Source: Pedosphaera sp. (GTDB taxonomy: Bacteria > Verrucomicrobiota > Verrucomicrobiia > Limisphaerales > SXTU01). Taken from it: a stretch of DNA of 6,824 bases. Of this stretch, positions 1-5,375 are shown one piece after another. Every line of letters starts with the position of its first letter. The stretch's first letter is position 1. The position numbers were made by a program, and so were the translations under genes. The notes beneath the pieces were generated by a model. The model was not told the origin of the DNA. It searched no databases and saw nothing but the letters and a program-made list of their open reading frames with translations. The stretch lies in contig SIBB01000196.1 in assembly GCA_009695395.1 (NCBI GenBank), positions 1 to 6,824 of the forward strand. Direction: 5' to 3'.

Positions 1-1
1 G

Positions 2-1393
2 GAACACGTCATCGCATGGGTGAACCAAGGGTTCTTCCTCCTCACCGTCCTGCTCGCGTGGCAGCTCGCGCGCCGACTCTTCGACCCGACCGTGGCGTGG
101 CTCTCCGCCGCTGTCCTGCTCGGCGCAGACCTGCTATGGCGGTTCAGCATGTCGGGCCTTTCCACGATGCTCGCGCTCGCGCTGCTCATGCTGGTGGCGA
201 ACCTTCTCGTCGCCGCCGAGCGCGGCTCGCGCGAGGACGACTGGGGCGCGGCGCGGCTCTACTTCACCGCGCTGCTGGCGGGCGCGCTCATGGGCGCTCT
301 CGGCCTGACTCGCTACGCGCTGGGCTGCCTCGTCCTGCCGGTGATGCTCTACTTCAATCTCTTCTTCGCACCGCGCAGCCTCAGCCTCGGCTTCGCGGCG
401 CTGCTGGGCTTCGCGGCGGTCATGGCCCCGTGGCTGATGCGCAACCACGAGGTGAGCGGACGGCTCTTCGGCGTCGCCAGCCTCGCGTTGCACCAGACGA
501 CCGACCGCTTCCCCGGCGACCGCATCGAACGGCTGCTGGACCCGGAGAACAAGTTCACGCACGAAGACCTGCGGCAGGTCAGCCTCGATGAACACTGGGC
601 CAAGCTGGGCGAAAACCTGCCCGGCATCCTGCAAAACGACCTGCCTCGCCTCGGCGGAAGCTGGGTCGCCGCGTTCTTCCTCGCCGGCCTGCTCGTGCCG
701 TTCCGCAACCCTGCGCTTGGGCGGCTGCGCGTCTTCGTGCTGCTCTCGCTTGGCGTGCTTATCGTCATGCAAGCCGTCGCAAAGACACACGCCACCGCGC
801 TCGCGCCGGAGGTGAACTCCGAGAACCTCCTCGTGGTGCTCGCGCCACTGGTGTTCATCTTTGGCACGGGGCTGTTCGTGCTGCTCATGGACCAGCTTGA
901 ACTCCCGCCCTTCGGCGCGCGCGGCACGGTCATCGCTCTGTTCCTGCTAGTTGCGTGCGCGCCGATGCTCTTCGCGCTCGGCGGCACGCCGCGCTCGCCG
1001 ATGGTCTATCCTCCCTACCATCCGCAGGTCATCCACGAGCGCGCGGGCTGGGTGGGCGAACGCGAGCTGATGATGAGCGACCTGCCGTGGGCCGTGGCGT
1101 GGTATGGCCGGCGCGACTGCGTGTGGCTGCCGAGCAACGTGGGCGAAGGCTTCGCCACCGTGCACCGCGTGCGCCCCGTCGCCGGGATTTACCTGACCGC
1201 GCTGACGTTGGACCAGAAGCTGATCTCCGGGCTGCTGCAAGGCGACGACCCCGCGTGGGGCGAGTTCGCGGCGAACGCGATCGTGAAGCGTGAAATCCCG
1301 GATGGCTTCCCGCTGAAGCACGCCTTCGCCGAGGGCTTCCCCTACCAGCTCTTCCTGTCGGACCGCGAGCGCTGGAAGCCGGCTGCGAAGTGA
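2..1393 (+). CDS. PMT/GT39-like membrane glycosyltransferase, 5'-truncated by the window edge
   Basis: This reads as the C-terminal part of a polytopic inner-membrane protein of the GT-C (PMT/ArnT-like) type, which move sugars from lipid-phosphate donors to acceptors on the periplasmic face. The frame is open from base 2 with no stop, so the GTG at 20 is probably internal. Numbering from that GTG, I see about ten hydrophobic segments: roughly 3-19, 24-41, 47-65, 79-98, 99-116, 121-139, 212-228, 236-253, 269-290 and 302-320. A soluble C-terminal domain of about 135 residues follows. The APWLMRN motif at 136-142, after a membrane segment, is typical of this superfamily. So is the MSDLPWAVAWYGRR stretch at about 352-365 in the C-terminal domain. 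The catalytic acidic residues of the first external loop would lie upstream of the window and cannot be checked. It is not obviously linked to the metal operon; 169 non-coding bases and an opposing gene separate them. Family assignment is moderate; substrate is unknown. Confidence 0.62.
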   Translation, partial: EHVIAWVNQGFFLLTVLLAWQLARRLFDPTVAWLSAAVLLGADLLWRFSMSGLSTMLALALLMLVANLLVAAERGSREDDWGAARLYFTALLAGALMGALGLTRYALGCLVLPVMLYFNLFFAPRSLSLGFAALLGFAAVMAPWLMRNHEVSGRLFGVASLALHQTTDRFPGDRIERLLDPENKFTHEDLRQVSLDEHWAKLGENLPGILQNDLPRLGGSWVAAFFLAGLLVPFRNPALGRLRVFVLLSLGVLIVMQAVAKTHATALAPEVNSENLLVVLAPLVFIFGTGLFVLLMDQLELPPFGARGTVIALFLLVACAPMLFALGGTPRSPMVYPPYHPQVIHERAGWVGERELMMSDLPWAVAWYGRRDCVWLPSNVGEGFATVHRVRPVAGIYLTALTLDQKLISGLLQGDDPAWGEFAANAIVKREIPDGFPLKHAFAEGFPYQLFLSDRERWKPAAK

Positions 1394-1403
1394 CGTCCCA
1401 GCA

Positions 1404-1423
1404 AAGCCGGTAGCCGCCGGTTT
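1404..1423 (+). terminator. Weak candidate hairpin terminator after the glycosyltransferase gene
   Basis: A 7-bp stem (AAGCCGG at 1404-1410 with CCGGTTT at 1417-1423, including one G-U pair) encloses a 6-base loop, 11 bases after the stop codon at 1391-1393. Position suits a terminator, but only three T residues follow, so an intrinsic terminator is uncertain. Confidence 0.3.
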
Positions 1424-1496
1424 AAGGAGCCGAGCTCAGCTTCAAACGCAACGGCAGTGCTGGCTTAACCGGAACGATTCCATTGGAACCACGCAG

Positions 1497-1531
1497 CACA
1501 CTCCGGCCCACAGCAGGAGCAAAGGAGTGTG
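1497..1531. repeat. Perfect 8-bp inverted repeat downstream of the DUF971 gene
   Basis: CACACTCC at 1497-1504 and GGAGTGTG at 1524-1531 are exact reverse complements separated by 19 bases. The element lies in the convergent gap between the glycosyltransferase (+) and the DUF971 gene (-), about 32 bases past the latter's stop codon. It could form a hairpin at the 3' end of the minus-strand transcript. No T-run follows on either strand, so a terminator role is only a guess. The rest of 1394-1562 holds nothing else I recognise apart from the hairpin at 1404-1423. Confidence 0.35.
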
Positions 1532-1562
1532 GTTGCCAAACTGCGCCACAAATCCGCGCACG

Positions 1563-1871
1563 TCAGTTTGCCCCCGCGTCGGCCACGCGCTTGAGATAGT
1601 CGAAGGCGTAAATCCCCGTGCCGTGGCCGTCGGCCCAGAGCGGTTGCACACCGTAGCCGCCCACCATCCCGAGGCGCGTGAGCTGGAACGCGTTTGGCCC
1701 GTAGGGCTTGTCCGGGTTCTTGTAAAGGTTGCCCATGATGTCCACCTCGCCCTTGCAGCCGGCGCACGGGCACGCTCGGCGCAACGCCTCCAGCCGCACG
1801 AAGGTCTCCGTGCCGTCGTCCCACTTGATGGCGAGTTCCACGCCAACCGGCTGCATGTCCACTGGTCGCAT
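1563..1871 (-). CDS. DUF971 / GBBH-like N-terminal domain protein
   Basis: A 102-residue cytoplasmic protein consisting of a single DUF971 domain, the domain found at the N-terminus of eukaryotic gamma-butyrobetaine hydroxylase and as a stand-alone protein in many bacteria. Visible family features are the WDDGTE stretch near residue 17, a CPCAGC cluster with Cys34, Cys36 and Cys39, and the C-terminal WADGHGTGIYAFDYL block (79-93) containing His83. In the human enzyme the equivalent three Cys and one His bind zinc, so this protein probably binds a metal ion too. The bacterial function is not established. Length is normal for the family. I chose the ATG at 1871; a GTG immediately upstream (1874) is an equally plausible start, and neither has a clear ribosome-binding site. 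It is transcribed divergently from the metal-transport operon and shares its upstream region. Identification is strong, function unknown. Confidence 0.85.
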   Translation of the reverse strand: MRPVDMQPVGVELAIKWDDGTETFVRLEALRRACPCAGCKGEVDIMGNLYKNPDKPYGPNAFQLTRLGMVGGYGVQPLWADGHGTGIYAFDYLKRVADAGAN

Positions 1872-1955
1872 CACGCGATCTTACGAAGCCGTCGCACACG
1901 GAGGCAACTGGCGAAGTAGCGCTCCGCCCGACGCAGCATATCGGGTAAACAGATT

Positions 1956-1975
1956 AAGTTAGGTAAGACTAATTT
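1956..1975. promoter_or_regulatory. Candidate DtxR/MntR-family operator upstream of troA
   Basis: An imperfect palindrome with arms AAGTTAG (1956-1962) and CTAATTT (1969-1975) around a 6-base centre; 6 of 7 arm positions are complementary. Aligned at 1959-1977 against the classical DtxR consensus TTAGGTTAGCCTAACCTAA, I count 14 of 19 matches, and the outline also resembles SloR/TroR-type boxes. It sits in a conspicuous AT-rich patch about 80 bases before the troA ATG, where a metal-dependent repressor of the operon would be expected to bind. It could also affect the divergent DUF971 gene. The promoter must be nearby, but I cannot pick confident -35/-10 hexamers. Confidence 0.5.
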
Positions 1976-2008
1976 TATTCCTTGCCCAAATTAAACTTTT
2001 CCCTACCT

Positions 2009-2039
2009 TCAGCGACGCTGATACCAACCATCTGTTGGT
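2009..2039 (+). promoter_or_regulatory. Two adjacent dyads in the troA leader
   Basis: TCAGCGACGCTGA (2009-2021) is a perfect odd palindrome centred on base 2015. Immediately after it, ACCAAC (2023-2028) and GTTGGT (2034-2039) form a perfect 6-bp stem with a 5-base loop, ending 18 bases before the troA ATG. They could be a second operator, or RNA hairpins in the 5' untranslated leader. I do not recognise a known riboswitch in them; function is open. Confidence 0.3.
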
Positions 2040-2057
2040 TGCGCATCGACCTTGAAC

Positions 2058-2990
2058 ATGCAACTGAGCCGACCCTTTCTATTGGGGAGCGCCTTGCTCC
2101 TAGCCGCTGCTGCTGCTGTCAGCACCGTGCCCTCCTCGTTCGCCGCCGAGCGCAAAATCCGCGTTACCACCACCACCTCGATGGTCACTGACCTCGTGCA
2201 GCAGGTCGGCGGCGACCGCGTGGAAGTCTCCGGCCTCATGGGCGCGGGCGTGGACCCGCATCTCTACAAGGCCACCGCCGCCGATGTCTCAAAGCTCCAG
2301 CAGGCCGAGGTCATCTTCTACAACGGCCTCGTGCTGGAGGGGAAGATGACCGACATCTTCACGAAGCTCGCGCGCTTGAAGAAGTTCGTTTACCCGCTCA
2401 CCGAGGGCGTGCCGGAGAAGAAGCTGCTGGAGCCGCCGGAGTTCGAGGGCCACTTCGACCCGCACGTGTGGTTCGATGTTGAGTTGTGGGCCTTGTGCGC
2501 GCAGACGGTCGTGAAGGGCTTGAGTGAATTCGCGCCGAAGGACAAGGCGCACTTCGAGCTGTGCGGCAAGGCGGTCGCCACCAAGCTCCGCACGCTGCAC
2601 GACTGGTCGGTCAAGAAGGCCGCCGAACTGCCCAAGGAGCGTCGCATCCTTGTCACCAGTCACGACGCCTACAACTACTTCGGACGCGCGTATGGCTTCC
2701 AAGTCGTCGGCCTTCAAGGCGTCTCCACCGTCACCGAGGCCGGCCTCGCGGACATGGCGAAGCTCGTCGATTTCATCAAGCAGAAGCGCGTGAAAGCGAT
2801 CTTCGTCGAGTCCAGCGTCTCGCCCGCAACCCTCCAGCGCATCGCCAAGGACGCCGGCGTGAAGGTCGGCGGGGAACTCTTCTCCGACGCGATGGGCACG
2901 CCCGGCCAGATGGAAAACGGCTACGACCTCGGCACTTACGAGGGGATGATTAAACACAACCTCACGACCATTGTCGGGGCGCTGAAGTAG
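2058..2990 (+). CDS. troA: Mn/Zn/Fe ABC transporter periplasmic binding protein (TroA/ZnuA family)
   Basis: A 310-residue cluster A-I solute-binding protein that would capture a divalent transition metal in the periplasm and hand it to TroC/TroD. Residues 1-29 form a Sec signal peptide (hydrophobic LLGSALLLAAAAAV core, likely cleavage after SSFA); there is no lipobox. The four expected ligands are visible: His68 in GVDPHLYKA, His136 in DPHVWFD, His202 in TSHDAYNYFG and Asp277 in LFSDAMG. This His3-Asp set matches Treponema TroA; PsaA/MntC-type manganese proteins have Glu at the third position. The long His-rich loop of ZnuA is absent, leaving only EGHFD at 130-134. The linking helix and the ESSVSPATLQRIAKDAG stretch are typical of the family. 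I start at the ATG at 2058; a TTG two codons upstream (2052) is possible, and no good ribosome-binding site decides. First gene of the operon. Family certain; metal specificity (Mn, Zn or Fe) cannot be fixed from sequence. Confidence 0.93.
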   Translation: MQLSRPFLLGSALLLAAAAAVSTVPSSFAAERKIRVTTTTSMVTDLVQQVGGDRVEVSGLMGAGVDPHLYKATAADVSKLQQAEVIFYNGLVLEGKMTDIFTKLARLKKFVYPLTEGVPEKKLLEPPEFEGHFDPHVWFDVELWALCAQTVVKGLSEFAPKDKAHFELCGKAVATKLRTLHDWSVKKAAELPKERRILVTSHDAYNYFGRAYGFQVVGLQGVSTVTEAGLADMAKLVDFIKQKRVKAIFVESSVSPATLQRIAKDAGVKVGGELFSDAMGTPGQMENGYDLGTYEGMIKHNLTTIVGALK

Positions 2991-3001
2991 CCAAACAAAC
3001 A

Positions 3002-3101
3002 CACTAACCTGCACCTCCCGGCACTAATGAAGACGAGGCACAAGAAAGCGGAAGCGCGGCTCGCTTCACTGTCCATTAGAGTCAGTTAGTGCAGGTCAGT
3101 G
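3002..3101. repeat. Nested inverted repeat in the troA-troB gap
   Basis: The 121-base gap between troA and troB is almost filled by a nested palindrome. Outer arms: CACTAACCTGCAC (3002-3014) against GTGCAGGTCAGTG (3089-3101), 12 of 13 complementary. Middle arms: CTAATG (3024-3029) against CATTAG (3074-3079), perfect. Inner hairpin: GAAGCG (3051-3056) with CGCTTC (3062-3067) and a 5-base loop. An alternative perfect pairing joins GCACTAA (3021-3027) with TTAGTGC (3086-3092). It may be a small dispersed palindromic element of REP or MITE type, or an intra-operon RNA structure that protects or uncouples the troA transcript. No transposase or target-site duplication is evident. Confidence 0.55.
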
Positions 3102-3111
3102 GTTCAAAATC

Positions 3112-3870
3112 ATGTCCCCTCCTCCCCTCGAAATCCACGACCTCACCGTCGCTTACCACAAGAAGCCCGTCCTGTGGGGCGTGGACCTCGTCGTGCCGCC
3201 GGGCAAGCTCGTCGGCATCGTCGGGCCGAACGGCGCGGGCAAGTCCACTCTCATCAAGGCCGCGATGGGCCTGCTGCCCGTCAGCAGCGGCTGGGTGAAG
3301 GTCTTCGGCGAACCCGTCGCTAAGAACCTCCGCCGCGTCGGCTATGTCCCGCAGCGCGAGTCCGTGGACTGGGATTTTCCCGTGAGCGTGATGGACGTGG
3401 TGCTCATGGGCCGTTACGGCAAGCTCGGCCTGCTCAAGCGCCCGACGAAGGCCGACCACGACAAAGCCCGCGAGTGTCTCGACAAGGTCAAGATGCTTCC
3501 CTACGCGAACCGGCAGATTTCCAACTTGAGCGGCGGCCAGCAGCAACGCGTCTTCCTCGCCCGCGCGCTGGCGCAGGAGAGCGACCTTTACTTCATGGAC
3601 GAGCCGTTCTCGGGCGTGGACGCCGCGACCGAGTCCGCCATCATCGCGCTGCTGCACGAACTGCGCGCCGCCGGCAAGACGTTGCTCGTCGTCCACCACG
3701 ACCTGCCCACCGCGCGGAACTACTTCGACATGCTGCTACTGCTGAACATGCGCGTCGTCGCGTTTGGCCCCACGGAGGAAGTGTTCAATTACGAGACCTT
3801 GCAGAAGACGTATGGGGGAAGGCTGACGATTTTGAGCGAGGTGGCGGAAGCGGTGCGGGTGAAGGGGTAG
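3112..3870 (+). CDS. troB: Mn/Zn/Fe ABC transporter ATP-binding protein
   Basis: A 252-residue cytoplasmic ABC ATPase that would form the motor dimer under the TroC/TroD channel. All nucleotide-binding motifs are intact: Walker A GPNGAGKST at 38-46, Q-loop Gln81 in GYVPQRESVDWDFP, signature LSGGQ at 139-143, Walker B LYFMDE at 159-164 with catalytic Glu164, D-loop GVD at 168-170 and switch His196 in VVHHDL. The VPQRESVDWDFPVSVMDVVLMGRYG block (79-103) is characteristic of the Mn/Zn/Fe subfamily rather than other importers. Length is normal. The ATG at 3112 is the natural start, giving the usual short lead-in to the first strand, although no strong ribosome-binding site precedes it. It follows troA after the nested repeat and ends 14 bases before troC. 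Confidence 0.95.
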   Translation: MSPPPLEIHDLTVAYHKKPVLWGVDLVVPPGKLVGIVGPNGAGKSTLIKAAMGLLPVSSGWVKVFGEPVAKNLRRVGYVPQRESVDWDFPVSVMDVVLMGRYGKLGLLKRPTKADHDKARECLDKVKMLPYANRQISNLSGGQQQRVFLARALAQESDLYFMDEPFSGVDAATESAIIALLHELRAAGKTLLVVHHDLPTARNYFDMLLLLNMRVVAFGPTEEVFNYETLQKTYGGRLTILSEVAEAVRVKG

Positions 3871-3871
3871 T

Positions 3872-3878
3872 GGAGAGG
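3872..3878 (+). promoter_or_regulatory. Ribosome-binding site fixing the troC start, potentially occluded
   Basis: GGAGAGG at 3872-3878 lies 6 bases before the ATG at 3885 and selects that start over the in-frame ATG at 3903, which has none. The stretch 3872-3884 can pair with 3946-3958 in the early troC coding region (11 Watson-Crick and 2 G-U pairs), enclosing a 6-bp hairpin at 3920-3935 (CCGGAC, loop CACC, GTCCGG). This would mask the ribosome-binding site when folded. Confidence 0.6.
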
Positions 3879-3884
3879 ATAGAA

Positions 3885-5375
3885 ATGAGCTGTTCAGCGA
3901 ACATGAACTCGCGAACCAACCGGACCACCGTCCGGCTCCTCTATCTTCTATCTTCTCTTCTCTATCTTCTCTTCACCACGCCCGCCCACGCCGCCCGTAT
4001 CGGCGACCTCTCCGAGACCTCGCTCTGGGACCAAGCCCTCCGCTTCTTGACCTTCCAGGACCCGTCCGTCCGCTACGCGCTGCTGGGCTCGATGCTGCTG
4101 GGCATCTCGTGCGGCCTGCTCGGCTCGTTCCTCGTCGTGCGGAAGATGGCGCTGGTCGGCGACGCCCTTTCGCACGCGGTGCTGCCCGGCGTGGCGCTGG
4201 GATTTCTGTGGAACATGAGCAAAGACCCCGTCGCCATCTTCATCGGCGCGACGCTCGCGGGCTTGCTCGGAACTGCTGTGGTGAACCTCCTCAAGCAGAC
4301 CACGCCCTTGAAGGAAGACACCGCGCTCGGCCTTGTGCTCGCGTCGTTCTTCGCCGTCGGCATCTGCCTCGTGACGATGATTCAACGCCTGCCCACCGGG
4401 AACAAAAGTGGCATCGACAAGTTCCTCTTCGGCCAGGCGGCGGCCATTGGCGCGGCGGACGTTCAGCTCATGGCCGTCGTCACCGGGCTGGTGGTTGTGG
4501 TCATCGCCTTGTTCTACAAGGAGTTCCTCGTGACCAGCTTCGACGCCGGGTTCGCCCGCGCGGTGGGCTTGCCGGTGCAGGCGTTTCATTACGGGCTGAT
4601 GCTGCTGCTCGCGTTCGCCGTGGTCATCGCGCTGCAGGCCGTCGGCGTCGTGCTCGTGTCCGCGATGCTCATCACGCCCGCCGCTGCCGCGTATCTGCTC
4701 ACCGACCGGATGCACCGGATGCTCCTCCTCGCGGCGGTGTTCGGGATGGCGGCGGGCGCTCTCGGCGCGTTCTTGAGCTTCCTCGGCAACAACCTTCCCA
4801 CCGGCCCCTTCATGGTGCTCGCGGCCACGGCAGTGTTCGCCGCCGCGTTCCTCTTCGGCCCGCGCCACGGCATCGTCGCGCGCTGGTGGCGGCAACGCAG
4901 CCGCGCCGCGCGCATCCAACGCGAGAACACGCTCAAGGCCATCTACCACGTCCTCGAAGCGCGCAACTTCCAGGGCGAAGGCGTCTCCTTCAGTGAACTC
5001 GCCGAGCGCCGCCGCGAGACGGAGGAGGAAATCCAAGTGCAAGCCGCCGCGCTCGCCCGGCACGAACTCGCCACGCTCCCCGGCGAGGCTGACGCACTCT
5101 TCCTCACGCCCGCCGGCTGGCAGACCGCCTGCGCCATCGTCCGCAACCACCGCCTCTGGGAACTTTACCTGACGCACACCGCGCAAATCGCCCCCGACCA
5201 CGTCCACGAGGACGCGGAGAAGATTGAACACGTCCTAGGCGAAGACATGGTCCGCGAGCTGGAGCGCCGCTTGAACTACGCGACGAAAGACCCGCACGGG
5301 AAGGTGATTCCCGGCGTGCCTGTCATGCTGGAAACCAAACCCGAGGCGACGCCGGGATACGGGAGGTCAGCATGA
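3885..5375 (+). CDS. troC: Metal ABC transporter permease fused to a C-terminal DtxR/MntR-like metal-sensing domain
   Basis: A 496-residue fusion. Residues 1-36 resemble a signal peptide or extra N-terminal anchor (LLYLLSSLLYLLF, then THAHA-like TTPAHA). Residues about 63-325 are an ABC-3 permease with some eight to nine membrane segments, including MALVGDALSHAVLPG (88-102), whose Asp93/His97 pair matches a conserved channel motif, and the cytoplasmic YKEFLVTSFD loop (211-220). After a basic linker (327-346), residues 347-476 match a two-domain DtxR/MntR protein: a winged-helix region (347-412) and a metal-binding dimerisation domain (413-476). His422, Glu426, His441, Glu445, Glu448 and His449 align with DtxR His79, Glu83, His98, Cys102, Glu105 and His106. 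Glu445 in place of Cys is MntR-like. The recognition helix is acidic (ETEEEIQVQ, 378-386). The frame is open without a break; the GGAGAGG ribosome-binding site fixes the start. Its stop overlaps the troD ATG. Role inferred: metal channel with a built-in cytoplasmic metal sensor. Confidence 0.92.
   Translation: MSCSANMNSRTNRTTVRLLYLLSSLLYLLFTTPAHAARIGDLSETSLWDQALRFLTFQDPSVRYALLGSMLLGISCGLLGSFLVVRKMALVGDALSHAVLPGVALGFLWNMSKDPVAIFIGATLAGLLGTAVVNLLKQTTPLKEDTALGLVLASFFAVGICLVTMIQRLPTGNKSGIDKFLFGQAAAIGAADVQLMAVVTGLVVVVIALFYKEFLVTSFDAGFARAVGLPVQAFHYGLMLLLAFAVVIALQAVGVVLVSAMLITPAAAAYLLTDRMHRMLLLAAVFGMAAGALGAFLSFLGNNLPTGPFMVLAATAVFAAAFLFGPRHGIVARWWRQRSRAARIQRENTLKAIYHVLEARNFQGEGVSFSELAERRRETEEEIQVQAAALARHELATLPGEADALFLTPAGWQTACAIVRNHRLWELYLTHTAQIAPDHVHEDAEKIEHVLGEDMVRELERRLNYATKDPHGKVIPGVPVMLETKPEATPGYGRSA
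3939..3970 (+). repeat. 21-bp period direct repeat in troC signal-peptide codons
   Basis: The 11-mer CTCTATCTTCT occurs at 3939-3949 and again at 3960-3970, a spacing of 21 bases, in frame. It gives a seven-residue tandem duplication in the protein (LLYLLSS then LLYLLFT) within a long pyrimidine tract. Both copies are partly complementary to the troC ribosome-binding site. Confidence 0.6.
5361..5375 (+). promoter_or_regulatory. troD ribosome-binding site and ATGA stop/start overlap
   Basis: GGGAGG at 5361-5366 lies 5 bases before the troD ATG at 5372. The troC stop TGA (5373-5375) overlaps that ATG, so translation of the two permeases is probably coupled, consistent with a 1:1 heterodimer. 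Confidence 0.75.

Noticed and set aside
1442..1899. Two other minus-strand frames overlapping the DUF971 gene
   Set aside because: The DUF971 frame carries the conserved motifs; the other two are Arg/Ala-rich shadows.
1976..2057. Manganese riboswitch (yybP-ykoY type) in the troA leader
   Set aside because: The leader is too short after the operator candidate and I see none of the conserved loop sequences of that class, only two simple dyads.
2109..2120. Short GCT triplet run in the troA signal peptide
   Set aside because: Ordinary alanine/leucine-rich signal-peptide coding in a GC-rich genome; too short to mean anything.
3001..3014. CTAACCT in the troA-troB gap as a second DtxR box
   Set aside because: Only a half-site resembles the consensus; the symmetry here belongs to the 100-base nested repeat instead.
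3474..3884. Upstream extension of the troC frame into troB
   Set aside because: It would overlap troB by about 400 bases and gives Arg-rich nonsense; the ribosome-binding site at 3872-3878 and the signal peptide support the ATG at 3885.
3948..5231. Long minus-strand open frame (427 codons) opposite troC
   Set aside because: It lies entirely antisense to a well-supported permease-sensor gene, is Arg/Glu/His-rich in the manner of GC-rich shadow frames, and shows no domain.
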